Shown one piece after another: positions 1 to 7,801 of a stretch of DNA of 64,000 nt (the first letter of the stretch is position 1; each line of letters begins with the position of its first letter). A program made the position numbers and the translations under genes. The DNA comes from an uncultured bacterium. Its GTDB lineage: Bacteria; Actinomycetota; Coriobacteriia; Coriobacteriales; Coriobacteriaceae. The notes beneath the pieces are model-generated. The model made no database searches, was not told where the DNA came from, and saw only the letters and a program-made list of their open reading frames with translations. The stretch spans positions 11,871 to 75,870 of the forward strand of contig CATWBO010000005.1 in the NCBI GenBank assembly GCA_958349055.1, read 5' to 3'.

Positions 1-1352
1 CGATAGGTGCGTGCCGGGTGGCAGAGTAGTACCGCCACGACCATAAAGAACGCCGTGGTGCCCAAGCTGATGGGGTAGACCATCATGATGTTCGCAAAGG
101 TGCGGAAGTGCGGGAACACGCAGAAGACCCAATAGAAGCGAATGCCGCAGACGCAGATCATGGTGATGAGGGCGGGCATGAGCGAGATGCCAAAGCCGCG
201 CAGGTAGCCGGACATGTTTTCGTAAAACATGCTAAAGGCGTATGCCGGGAAGATCGAGCACACGCGGATATAGCCGATCGAGACGATGTTGGGGTCGCTA
301 TTAAACAGCGCTAGGATCTCGCGCCCCAGACCGACGATGATAACGATGGTAGTGAGCGCGACGATGCCACCTTCGACCAGGCAGACCTTAAGGGTCTTGG
401 TGCAACGGTCGATTTGGCGGGCACCGTGGTTTTGCCCCACAAAGGTGGTGCAAGCCTGGCTAAAGCTGTTGAGCAAGTTGTAGCACACGTACTCCAGGCT
501 CATGGCGGCGCTCGATGCCGCCATGACCTCGGTGCCCAAGCTGTTGATGGCGGACTGGATGATGATGTTGGCGACGGCAAAGACAGCGCTTTGGATGCCG
601 GCGGGCAGGCCGATCTTGACGATGCGCCTGAGGGCGACGGGGTCGATGGCAAGGTCGCGTGGGGTGACGTGGACGACGGAGTCGGTCTTGAGCAGGCGGA
701 TAAAGAGCGTAGCGGCGCTGACGGTGTAGGCGATGGCGGTGGCGATGGCGACGCCCGCGACGCCCCAGTGGAGTACGGGGACAAAGATGAGGTCCAGGCC
801 AATGTTGAGGACGGTGGACACGGCAAGCGCCTGCAGCGGCATGCGGGTGATGCCGACGGAGCGGAAGATCGCGGCCTCAAAGTTGTAGAGCAAGATCGAG
901 GGCATGCTGAGCAGAAAGACGCGCAGGTAGAGCGAGGCGAGCGGCATGGTTTCGGCAGGCACGTTGAGCGCAGCGAGCATGGGCTCGGCAAAGATCTCGC
1001 CCAGAGCGATGACGACAAAGCCCACAAGTGCCATAAGAATCGAGGTATGGACGGCGCGTTTGACCATGTCCTGGTCGTTGCGGCCGATGGCGTTGGCGAT
1101 GACCACGTTGGAGCCAAGCGACATGCCGATAAACAGGTTGAGCATAAGACTGGTAAGCGGAACATTGGAGCCGACCGCCGCCATGGCGAGGGTTCCCTGG
1201 TCGCCCGAGAAGTTACCGATGATGACGGTGGCGATGAGGTTCGACAGCTGCTCCAAGATGCTCGTGGCGGCTACGGGGAAGGCGAACAGGGGAATATTGC
1301 GCCACAGCGAGCCGGTGGTCATGTCAATGTGCTTAGATACGGTGTCAGCCAT
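1..1352 (-). CDS. MATE family multidrug/sodium antiporter (3' end cut off)
   Basis: The reading frame starts at the ATG complementary to 1350-1352 and stays open to the window edge, giving about 450 residues. MATE exporters are usually about 450 residues, so only the extreme C-terminus is probably missing. The translation shows the typical N-terminal pattern (a soluble lead, then hydrophobic segments containing NIPLFAFPVAATSILEQL and later GMSLGSNVVIANAIGR) and many further membrane helices. The family exports cationic drugs or metabolites across the cytoplasmic membrane using a Na+ or H+ gradient. The gene stands alone, divergent from the rRNA methyltransferase gene at 1544. The substrate cannot be predicted. 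Confidence 0.85.
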   Translation of the reverse strand, partial: MADTVSKHIDMTTGSLWRNIPLFAFPVAATSILEQLSNLIATVIIGNFSGDQGTLAMAAVGSNVPLTSLMLNLFIGMSLGSNVVIANAIGRNDQDMVKRAVHTSILMALVGFVVIALGEIFAEPMLAALNVPAETMPLASLYLRVFLLSMPSILLYNFEAAIFRSVGITRMPLQALAVSTVLNIGLDLIFVPVLHWGVAGVAIATAIAYTVSAATLFIRLLKTDSVVHVTPRDLAIDPVALRRIVKIGLPAGIQSAVFAVANIIIQSAINSLGTEVMAASSAAMSLEYVCYNLLNSFSQACTTFVGQNHGARQIDRCTKTLKVCLVEGGIVALTTIVIIVGLGREILALFNSDPNIVSIGYIRVCSIFPAYAFSMFYENMSGYLRGFGISLMPALITMICVCGIRFYWVFCVFPHFRTFANIMMVYPISLGTTAFFMVVAVLLCHPARTY

Positions 1353-1417
1353 GCGCTCTCAATCTCTAATATGCTTTTCCGTGCTTATTTGCGCAGACGA
1401 TGATACTCCTAATGCAA

Positions 1418-1473
1418 CCGGTCGGCACTTAGGGACGTTCCTTTTCTGCCGGCAGCTGGGGACACTCCTTGTC
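1418..1473. repeat. Intergenic repeat with GGGACGTTCC and GGGGACACTCC cores
   Basis: This lies in the 190-bp gap between the divergent MATE and rlmA genes. It holds two similar units, TTAGGGACGTTCC and TGGGGACACTCC, around a CTGCCGGCAG palindrome. The GGGAC core recurs in several other intergenic hairpins of this window. It probably belongs to a genus-specific interspersed repeat family. Confidence 0.4.
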
Positions 1474-1543
1474 TCTTCTATGACTAGGTGGGGAAGGCGT
1501 GCGACAATGGTGGGCGTTGTGTTGTTCGCGCTAAGGAGTTGCC

Positions 1544-2356
1544 ATGTTGTTGTGTCCCGTTTGCCATGAGCCGTTGGTGGACGACGAGCGCGGTGCTGCA
1601 TGTGCGGGCGGACATCGGTTTGATCGTGCGCGCGAGGGCTACCTGTACCTGTTGCGCTCGTCCAAGAGCGGCGACTCCATGGGCGATCCCAAGTCGCAGG
1701 CGCGCAGCCGTCGTGACTTTCTGAATCGCGACTACTATGCGCCGTTGCGCGATGCGATGGTCGAGTTGGTGCGCGATCGAGCGGCTGAGCGCGGGGCGTC
1801 TACGGGCAAGTCGCTGAACTTGCTCGACATCTGCTGTGGCGAGGGCTACTACACAAGTGCCATGGGCTCGGTGCCGAACGTTGATGCCTACGGGTTTGAC
1901 CTGGGCAAGGAAATGGTGCGCCTGGCTGCCAAGCGAGGCGGCGCGACGTATTTCGTCGCCAACATGAAGGACATCCCCGTGGCGGATGGCTCGTTCGACA
2001 TGGTGACCGAGCTTTTTGCTCCCTTTAACGAGCGCGAGTTTGCCCGCGTGCTGGCGCCCGAGGGCTCGCTCTACACCGTGATCCCGGGTGCGCGCCATCT
2101 CTTTGGGCTCAAGGAAGTGCTCTACGACACTCCGTACCTCAACGACGAAAAACTGCCGCATACCGCCGAGCTTGAGCTCGTAGGCACACAGCGCGTGACG
2201 GCGTCGATCACCCTCCAGACGCAGGCGGACATCGAGGCCGTATTCCAGATGACGCCGTACTACTACCGCACGCGTCCGGCGGACAAAGAGCGCCTGGCAA
2301 ACCTCGATACCCTCCAAACGGACATCGACTTCATCATCGCCGAGTACCGCCACTAA
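1544..2356 (+). CDS. rlmA: 23S rRNA (guanine-N1)-methyltransferase, RlmA family
   Basis: This 270-residue protein has the RlmA layout. An N-terminal C4-type zinc finger (CPVCHEPL, then a CAGGH pair) is followed by FDRAREGYLYLL and a GDS/QARSRRDFL linker typical of the family, then a class I SAM methyltransferase domain with LLDICCGEGYY as motif I near residue 95. RlmA enzymes methylate N1 of G745 or G748 in 23S rRNA helix 35; the TlrB branch affects macrolide sensitivity. The start follows AAGGAG with 5-nt spacing. The sequence alone does not separate the G745 and G748 subtypes. Confidence 0.85.
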   Translation: MLLCPVCHEPLVDDERGAACAGGHRFDRAREGYLYLLRSSKSGDSMGDPKSQARSRRDFLNRDYYAPLRDAMVELVRDRAAERGASTGKSLNLLDICCGEGYYTSAMGSVPNVDAYGFDLGKEMVRLAAKRGGATYFVANMKDIPVADGSFDMVTELFAPFNEREFARVLAPEGSLYTVIPGARHLFGLKEVLYDTPYLNDEKLPHTAELELVGTQRVTASITLQTQADIEAVFQMTPYYYRTRPADKERLANLDTLQTDIDFIIAEYRH

Positions 2357-2396
2357 CTGCCAAAAAGGGACAGGTTTATTTTGACAGGTTTTATCC
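2357..2396. repeat. Intergenic repeat unit (CTGCCAAAAAGGGACAGG type)
   Basis: It begins just after the rlmA stop codon and matches one arm of the large inverted repeat at 24091-24192: CTGCCAAAAAGGGACAGG, then TTTATTTTGACAGG. It appears to be a single, decayed copy of the same element. Confidence 0.6.
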
Positions 2397-2407
2397 GGGC
2401 AAACGTA

Positions 2408-2441
2408 AAGGGCCGACCGCGTTGCTGCGCGATCGACCCTT
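2408..2441 (+). terminator. Intrinsic terminator after rlmA (convergent)
   Basis: A strong hairpin with arms AAGGGCCGACCGCG and CGCGATCGACCCTT (one wobble pair) lies between the convergent rlmA and 2478-2879 genes, followed by TCTTGTTG. It could terminate both transcripts. Confidence 0.7.
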
Positions 2442-2477
2442 CTTGTTGCTTGTTGTAAGGGATATGAGAACTGGTGC

Positions 2478-2879
2478 CTACAGGCGATCCTTGTTCTCGG
2501 CCTTAACTTCGTGTGCCTGCTGAACAAAGAACAGGTCGTACACCACGATGACAAAGGCGCCATAGTTGATGGCGTCGCCGCCGAGTGCGGGAAGCGTGAG
2601 CACCGCCTGGGCAAGCGTGGCGACCGCGGCAACGATACCAAGTTTAAACGCGCCGTCCACCTGCGAAGGTTTGTTGGCACCCTTAATGCCCGCGACACCT
2701 GCGGCAAGGTCGACAAGGCCCTTGGCGATAATGATGACGGCGGCAAGCATGGCGTTCGGTCCATAGGTGGATTCGAGCTTGCCGGTCGCGATGCCGGCGA
2801 TTCCGATAACGAGGCTGGCGATGCCCAGAACAAAATAGATCAGGGCAAGGATTTTGAGTGTCTTGCGAGCGGCGCTCAT
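2478..2879 (-). CDS. Small four-helix membrane protein of unknown function
   Basis: The ATG at 2879 follows GAAAGGAC on the minus strand, giving 133 residues. A longer in-frame upstream extension exists but lacks membrane-protein character and a good ribosome binding site. The protein shows about four hydrophobic segments (ILALIYFVLGIASLVIGIAG; an Ala/Ile-rich second segment near LAAVIIIAKGLVDLAAGVAG; a third around KLGIVAAVATLAQAVL; a fourth around YGAFVIVVYDLFF) and a short charged tail. No catalytic motif is visible. It is an integral membrane protein; I do not recognise a function. Confidence 0.75.
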   Translation of the reverse strand: MSAARKTLKILALIYFVLGIASLVIGIAGIATGKLESTYGPNAMLAAVIIIAKGLVDLAAGVAGIKGANKPSQVDGAFKLGIVAAVATLAQAVLTLPALGGDAINYGAFVIVVYDLFFVQQAHEVKAENKDRL

Positions 2880-3106
2880 GGTACGTCCTTTCGATGCGGG
2901 CGCGGTTAATCTGGCGCGCCCCATGTGCTGCACATATGGTGAAGCACATTGTAGTTCAACGGGGCGATGCGTGCGTTTGAAAGCGCTTCTTGCCGGCGCC
3001 ACCAACCTTTCAAAAAGGAAAGCTGGGCGTAAGCCAAATCGATGGCAGCGTATGCGCGGCGCTGCGATGATGGGGCCATGGTAAGGGCTGGACCGAAGGA
3101 GGAGCC

Positions 3107-3250
3107 ATGATGTACGGAGTAGAGCAGACGCGCGAGCCACGGTCGTTGGGAAGGCGTATGAGTGATTCTGTGATCGCTGCCGTGTGCACGGGATTGATGG
3201 CGGTGCTTTGCATTGGAATGCTGTGGACTATGTCGCATGTGGGACAATAA
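3107..3250 (+). CDS. 47-residue single-pass membrane protein, hypothetical
   Basis: A short frame opens at ATG 3107 behind a near-perfect AAGGAGG at 6-nt spacing and ends at TAA 3248-3250. The N-terminal 20 residues are charged and arginine-rich (EQTREPRSLGRR). One hydrophobic helix follows (SVIAAVCTGLMAVLCIGMLW), then a short tail. The ribosome binding site and the clean soluble-plus-helix design suggest it is really translated. It sits 63 bp upstream of rsmJ on the same strand. Function unknown. Confidence 0.55.
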   Translation: MMYGVEQTREPRSLGRRMSDSVIAAVCTGLMAVLCIGMLWTMSHVGQ

Positions 3251-3313
3251 CGGACGGTTGGGTGCCGACATGAATGGCGCCCACGTATTCGTTTTGTTTG
3301 CTAAGGAGTGCCC

Positions 3314-4030
3314 ATGGGCGTCGTCGATCCCTTTTCTGTTGCGCAGGCGGCAGGGCTTGAGTTAACCAGGACACCCGAGGGCCTCACGCTCACCGATGGC
3401 ACGATGGAGCTGCGCGCCGATTTTACCCGCATGCTTCCGCGACTCAAGCAGGGCCGCCTGCAGCAGGAGTTGCTGGTGAAGGCCGCACGCACGAAAGGTA
3501 TTGAACATCCGTGGGCAATCGATGCGACGGCAGGTTTTGGCGAGGATTCGCTGCTGTTGGCCGCCGCGGGCTTTGCGGTCGATTTGTATGAGCAGGACCG
3601 TGTAATCGCGGCGCTGCTCCAGGATGCCTTGGACCGCGCGGCAGATGATCCTGCGCTTGCGGATGCCGTGGCGCGCATGCGCCTGCACGCGGGCGAGGAC
3701 AGCATTGCCGGTCTTCACCAGACCGCCGCTTCGATTGAGCAAGGCGAGCTCGCCGCACCCGATGTGGTATATCTAGACCCCATGTTTCCCGAGCGCACCA
3801 AGAGCGCGGCGGTCAAAAAGAAGTTTCAGTTGCTGCATCATTTGGAGCAGCCGTGCGCCGACGAGGAGACGTTGGTCGAGGCCGCACTTGCCGTGCATCC
3901 GCGTAAAGTCGTTATTAAACGACCGGTGAAGGGCCCGTTGCTTGCCGGTATGAAGCCGAGCTATCAACTAGCGGGTAAGGCCGTTCGCTACGACGTTTTG
4001 GTGCCGCCGCGTCCGTCATCTGCCGAGTAG
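3314..4030 (+). CDS. rsmJ: 16S rRNA (guanine-1516-N2)-methyltransferase RsmJ
   Basis: The protein has 238 residues. The SAM-binding motif WAIDATAGFGEDSLLLA lies near residue 60, and the catalytic region VVYLDPMFPERTKSAAVKKK is the RsmJ hallmark of NPPY-like type with a following basic stretch. A late VIKRPVKGPLL strand matches the family end. RsmJ methylates the exocyclic amine of G1516 in 16S rRNA. ATG 3314 is preferred over GTG 3308 because AAGGAG at 3303-3308 overlaps the GTG and sits 5 nt before the ATG. Confidence 0.85.
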   Translation: MGVVDPFSVAQAAGLELTRTPEGLTLTDGTMELRADFTRMLPRLKQGRLQQELLVKAARTKGIEHPWAIDATAGFGEDSLLLAAAGFAVDLYEQDRVIAALLQDALDRAADDPALADAVARMRLHAGEDSIAGLHQTAASIEQGELAAPDVVYLDPMFPERTKSAAVKKKFQLLHHLEQPCADEETLVEAALAVHPRKVVIKRPVKGPLLAGMKPSYQLAGKAVRYDVLVPPRPSSAE

Positions 4031-4056
4031 CGCTCAACGCGAGGGCGCAGCGCGAT

Positions 4057-4353
4057 CTATTTCCAAGGATGCGACGTCAAGTGCCAGCCGCCGCAGTACT
4101 CGCATTTATAGCAGGCTAAACCGCGGCGCCCACGATTCTCGCAATCGGCCATAACGGCTTCGGCCTCGACGCGCGTGTCGTAGCGGTTCTTGCGCTCGCA
4201 CGACTTGTAGCGCCAGGCCTCGTCGCGCTCGGCATCCAGGGCGTCGCGACGATCGCCTTCGCGCGCAAACAGGTCGCTCATATCGCCGCCGGTGGCAGCG
4301 CCCAAAAACTCGCTTTTGGCCTTTGACCAGGCGGCACGCTTTTTGCTTCCCAT
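4057..4353 (-). CDS. Hypothetical 98-residue protein with C-terminal Cys/His zinc-knuckle-like pattern
   Basis: The protein starts with a basic stretch (MGSKKRAAWSKAKSEF). An acidic/basic central part follows, and it ends with CENRGRRGLACYKCEYCGGW plus HLTSHPWK, a cluster of cysteines and histidines that could bind one zinc ion. No transmembrane segment is seen. The gene is convergent with rsmJ (26 bp apart) and divergent from the GNAT gene at 4431, sharing a palindromic intergenic region with it. I do not recognise the family. Confidence 0.65.
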   Translation of the reverse strand: MGSKKRAAWSKAKSEFLGAATGGDMSDLFAREGDRRDALDAERDEAWRYKSCERKNRYDTRVEAEAVMADCENRGRRGLACYKCEYCGGWHLTSHPWK

Positions 4354-4378
4354 CCGCTTCGCGCCCCTCTCTAAACGC

Positions 4379-4408
4379 TGGTATCATTGCTCAATCAAAG
4401 TGATACCA
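4379..4408. promoter_or_regulatory. Palindrome TGGTATCA-N14-TGATACCA in divergent promoter region
   Basis: Perfect 8-bp inverted arms (4379-4386 and 4401-4408) sit in the 77-bp gap between two divergent genes, where a regulator could control both. The nearer gene is the GNAT gene, 23 bp away. Operator function is inferred only from symmetry and position. Confidence 0.4.
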
Positions 4409-4430
4409 ATAAACGTGAGGTCGCCGCGCG

Positions 4431-4919
4431 ATGATCAGAAAAACCCTCGATACCGACATTCCCGCCGTCATGGCTATCTACGACGTCGCCCGCGCTTTTA
4501 TGCGCGAGCATGGCAATGCTACGCAGTGGCCGGTAGGCACGCCCTCGGCCGAGCAGCTCAAAAGCGATATCGCTGCGGGCGGTAGCTATGTATGTGAGGA
4601 GGACGGTCGCGTGGTGGCGACGTTCGCCTTTTTGCCGGGCCCGGACAGTTCCTATGATGTGATCGAGGACGGTCAATGGCGCAGCGAAATTCCGTATGCC
4701 GTGCTGCATCGCGTGGCATCCGACGGCACCGTGCACGGTATCGCGGCAGCGATGTTTGCCTTTGCCAAGGAACGCGCCGACCATCTGCGTATCGACACGC
4801 ACGAGGACAACTTGCCCATGCAGGGCGCCATCGCCAAGGCCGGGTTTAAGCGCGCCGGTATCGTATATGTGTCGGACGGTACGGCGCGTGTCGCGTTCGA
4901 TTGGCTGCGCGAGGCGTAA
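4431..4919 (+). CDS. GNAT family N-acetyltransferase
   Basis: This 162-residue protein has a single GNAT domain. It opens with IRKTLDTDIPAVMAIYDVAR, the usual first strand and helix. The middle strand pair (YVCEEDGRVVATFAFLPG) and the late DTHEDNLPMQGAIAKAGFKRAG segment, the conserved NxxmqxaiEKaGFk turn, support the fold. Such enzymes move an acetyl group from acetyl-CoA to an amine of an unknown small molecule or protein. The gene is followed by a strong terminator and looks monocistronic. Confidence 0.8.
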   Translation: MIRKTLDTDIPAVMAIYDVARAFMREHGNATQWPVGTPSAEQLKSDIAAGGSYVCEEDGRVVATFAFLPGPDSSYDVIEDGQWRSEIPYAVLHRVASDGTVHGIAAAMFAFAKERADHLRIDTHEDNLPMQGAIAKAGFKRAGIVYVSDGTARVAFDWLREA

Positions 4920-4953
4920 GAGCGGGGACGCGTGTCAACACTCCATCTAAATG

Positions 4954-4980
4954 AAAATGGCCCCGGGTGGGGCCATTTTT
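4954..4980 (+). terminator. Intrinsic terminator after the GNAT gene
   Basis: The hairpin AAAATGGCCCC-GGGT-GGGGCCATTTTT has a T run on the plus strand and a matching A run, so it could also end minus-strand transcription from mscL. Confidence 0.85.
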
Positions 4981-5033
4981 GGTAAAACGCGTCGTCTGGG
5001 GCATTCGCCGCTCGGGGCGTTGCGCCTTCGCGG

Positions 5034-5459
5034 CTACTTCTTGGGCAGCTCACTTCCGCAGTGACAACACTTGGTCGCGCCCTCGTGGACCTCCTCCAGG
5101 CAATACGGGCAGACGGGCGCCGGCGCGGCTTCCTCGGCGGCGGCGCCGGCAAGCCTGTCGCCAATCTCCTGTGCTTTGTTGAAAGCCTTGACGATGGCAA
5201 AGACGATCGCCGCCACAATCAAAAAGTTGATGCACGCGCCGATGAACGCGCCAAAGTCGATATTGGTGCCCGGCACCACCAGCCCTGAGATCTCGGTGGC
5301 GCTGCCGCCGGCAATCACGGAGATAAGCGGGTTGATGATGTTGTCGGTAAGCGAGGTCACGATGGCGGTGAAAGCGCCGCCGATAATCACGCCGACAGCC
5401 ATGTCCATCACGTTGCCGCGATTGATGAATTCCTTGAACTCGTTGAGCAATGCCTTCAT
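5034..5459 (-). CDS. mscL: Large-conductance mechanosensitive channel MscL with C-terminal zinc ribbon
   Basis: The 141-residue protein starts at the ATG complementary to 5457-5459, downstream of AGGAGCCACC. The N-terminal helix and first membrane span (LNEFKEFINRGNVMDMAVGV and IIGGAFTAIVTSL) are classic MscL, as is the second span (FIGACINFLIVAAIVFAIVK). The channel opens on membrane tension to release solutes during hypo-osmotic shock. After the cytoplasmic helix it carries CPYCLEEVHEGATKCCHCG, a C2-C2 ribbon absent from the E. coli protein. The call is secure; the role of the ribbon is unknown. Confidence 0.95.
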   Translation of the reverse strand: MKALLNEFKEFINRGNVMDMAVGVIIGGAFTAIVTSLTDNIINPLISVIAGGSATEISGLVVPGTNIDFGAFIGACINFLIVAAIVFAIVKAFNKAQEIGDRLAGAAAEEAAPAPVCPYCLEEVHEGATKCCHCGSELPKK

Positions 5460-5704
5460 GGTGGCTCCTCGCAGTTGTGGGGCTCGCGTTGTTACTGCCC
5501 CAGATGAGCCCGGACAGACAAAAAGGGGAGGTGCCGGCTTTCGCAAGGCGCGAACCTACGAAAATCGCTGCGCGGCAACGCGGGGCGATGAGCTCGGTCG
5601 GGGGATAGGGCCCGCTTCGCCCGCCGGCCCGTAAATTGTATCATCCAGTGTGGAACGAGGATGCCCGTTGCCGCGTGCGATGGGCTTGCAATAAGAGGAG
5701 AGCC

Positions 5705-7708
5705 ATGTCGAAGCAAGCGGTCGTTGGAATCTTGGCGCATGTCGATGCCGGCAAGACCACGCTGGCCGAGGCCATGCTGTTCAACGCGGGTCGCATTCGC
5801 AAGCGCGGCCGCGTGGACGATGGAGATTCGCACCTGGACACTGACGCGATCGAGCGCGAGCGCGGTATCACGATCTTCTCGTCGCAGGCCGTACTCGACC
5901 ACGGCGATACTCACGTCATGCTCGTGGATGCACCGGGGCATGTCGATTTTTCTGCCGAGGCGGAGCGCACGTTGCGCGCGCTCGACTACGTGATTCTGGT
6001 GGTGGGCGCCAACGATGGCGTGCAGGGGCATACCGAAACCCTGTGGCGCCTGCTTGCGCGCTATGACATCCCGACGTTCATCTATATCAACAAAATCGAT
6101 TTGGAGCATCCCGGCCGCGATGTTTTGCTGGCACAACTCGGGCAGCGTCTTTCCGAAGGCTGCCTGGATGCCAACGAACTGCTGGCGGGCGGCGCCGTTC
6201 AGGAAGACGCTGCTGCGTTGGACGAGGCGGCACTCGAGGAGTTTCTTGAGGCGGGCGAGCTTTCTGTTGCAACGCTGTCGCGCTTGGTTGCCGAGCGCAA
6301 GCTCTTTCCCTGCTTTGCCGGCTCGGCGCTCAAGGACCAAGGCGTGGACGAGCTGCTGGACGGCATATGTGCGCTGATGCGCGAACAGGCGTGGCTCCCG
6401 GAGTTTGCCGCGCGCGTCTATCGTGTCAGCCGCGGGGATCGCGGTGAGCGCTTGGCTTGGGTTAAAGTGACCGGCGGCACGCTGCATGCCAAGCAGATGA
6501 TTGGCGGACGTTCCGGTGCCGAGGCATGGGAGCAAAAGATCGACCAGGTGCGCATCTATAACGGCGAGAAATACGAGCTTGCCCAGGAAGTTGCCGCTGG
6601 CGGCATCTGCGCCGTGACGGGTCTTGCGCACGTTCGCCCAGGGGACGCCCTGGGCGCGGAGCCCGCGGGCGATGCGCCCGTCATTGCGCCGGTCCTCACC
6701 TATACGGTGCTGCCGAACGAGCACGATGTCCATACGGTGTTCAAGGCACTGACTGAGTTGGCGGACGAGGATCCCATGCTCGGCGTAAGCTGGAATACGC
6801 ATCTTGAGCAGATTCATTTGCAGCTGATGGGCGCCGTGCAACTCGAGGTCGTGCAGCGGGTGTTGGCTGATCGCTTTGGTCTTACGGTTGGGTTTGAGCC
6901 CGGCGGCATTCTCTATAAGGAGACTATTTCGCAGCCGGTCGAGGGTGTGGGCCATTTTGAGCCGCTGCGCCACTATGCCGAGGTGCATTTGCGCTTGGAG
7001 CCGTTGCCGGCGGGGTCGGGCGTGCAGTTTGGCACCGTGACCTCGACCGACGAGCTCGATCTTAACTGGCAGCGTCTGGCGCTCACCAACGCCATGGAGC
7101 GCGATCACCTGGGCGTGCTGACCGGCTCGCCCATCACCGATGTGCGCATTACGCTCACGGGCGGCCGCGCGCATGCCAAACACACCGAGGGCGGCGATTT
7201 TCGCCAGGCCACGTACCGTGCGATTCGCCAAGGACTCATGCAGGCGCGTGAGGCCGGCGCAGCCGTGCTGCTGGAGCCGTGGTACCACTTTGAGCTCGAG
7301 GTGCCGGGGGAGTGCGTGGGCCGGGCGCTCTCGGATGCCACGCGCATGGGTGCCGAGTACGAGCCGCCGACGATGGCGGGAGGCCGGGCGAAGCTTGTGG
7401 GTCGCGTGCCGGCATCCGAGGTGCAGGATTATGCGCTGGAGGTGGCTGCCTACACGAGCGGTCGCGGACATCTGTACCTGGAGTTCGCCGGTTACGCGCC
7501 CTGTCATGATGCCGAGCGCGTGATCGAGACGGCCGCCTATGAGCCCGAGGCCGATCTGTCCAACACGCCCGACTCGGTCTTCTGCTCTCACGGCGCCGGC
7601 TACACCGTCAAATGGTACGACGTCCCCGCCGCAGCGCACGTAAAGGTCGACCCCGCCACCTTCCGCCCCTGGCGAGCAGCCGACGCCGAGTTTTTCGGCC
7701 ACATGTGA
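5705..7708 (+). CDS. EF-G-like translational GTPase, Tet(M)/ribosomal-protection family homologue
   Basis: This 667-residue protein starts after AAGAGGAG. The G domain shows AHVDAGKTTL (G1), RGIT (G2), DAPGHVDF (G3) and NKID (G4), followed by EF-G domains II to V (an EFEPGG-like strand and a late YEPP-like loop before the C-terminal fold). Overall size and the short G-domain insertion resemble tetracycline ribosomal protection proteins (about 640 residues) more than EF-G (about 700). It probably acts on stalled or drug-bound ribosomes. Whether it gives tetracycline resistance cannot be judged. Its TGA stop codon lies inside the palindrome at 7706-7730. Confidence 0.8.
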   Translation: MSKQAVVGILAHVDAGKTTLAEAMLFNAGRIRKRGRVDDGDSHLDTDAIERERGITIFSSQAVLDHGDTHVMLVDAPGHVDFSAEAERTLRALDYVILVVGANDGVQGHTETLWRLLARYDIPTFIYINKIDLEHPGRDVLLAQLGQRLSEGCLDANELLAGGAVQEDAAALDEAALEEFLEAGELSVATLSRLVAERKLFPCFAGSALKDQGVDELLDGICALMREQAWLPEFAARVYRVSRGDRGERLAWVKVTGGTLHAKQMIGGRSGAEAWEQKIDQVRIYNGEKYELAQEVAAGGICAVTGLAHVRPGDALGAEPAGDAPVIAPVLTYTVLPNEHDVHTVFKALTELADEDPMLGVSWNTHLEQIHLQLMGAVQLEVVQRVLADRFGLTVGFEPGGILYKETISQPVEGVGHFEPLRHYAEVHLRLEPLPAGSGVQFGTVTSTDELDLNWQRLALTNAMERDHLGVLTGSPITDVRITLTGGRAHAKHTEGGDFRQATYRAIRQGLMQAREAGAAVLLEPWYHFELEVPGECVGRALSDATRMGAEYEPPTMAGGRAKLVGRVPASEVQDYALEVAAYTSGRGHLYLEFAGYAPCHDAERVIETAAYEPEADLSNTPDSVFCSHGAGYTVKWYDVPAAAHVKVDPATFRPWRAADAEFFGHM

Positions 7709-7730
7709 CAAAGGGACAGTCCCTTTGTCA
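7706..7730. repeat. Intergenic palindrome TGACAAAGGGAC-A-GTCCCTTTGTCA (copy 1)
   Basis: Perfect 12-bp inverted arms surround a single base. The first three bases are the stop codon of the preceding GTPase gene. Copies 2 to 4 lie at 8920, 9525 and 12074. No T run follows, so it is a hairpin repeat rather than a textbook terminator. Confidence 0.85.
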
Positions 7731-7739
7731 GATTCAGTT

Positions 7740-7769
7740 GGTATAACTCGGTATAAGTTGGTATAACTA
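7740..7769 (+). promoter_or_regulatory. Three tandem 10-bp GGTATAA iterons upstream of AAA+ gene
   Basis: GGTATAACTC, GGTATAAGTT and GGTATAACTA follow each other at exactly 10-bp steps from 7740, 7750 and 7760, ending 32 bp before the ATG of the AAA+ gene. Spacing of about one helical turn places the repeats on one DNA face. They could be binding sites for the encoded winged-helix protein, or overlapping -10-like boxes. Confidence 0.5.
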
Positions 7770-7801
7770 TTACCAGGATTTGCCAATCCGAGGAGGCCGA
7801 C

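Noticed and set aside
5705..7708. Acquired tetracycline resistance gene
   Set aside because: No mobile element, leader peptide or regulator is nearby and base composition equals that of the neighbours. The name is therefore limited to a family homologue.
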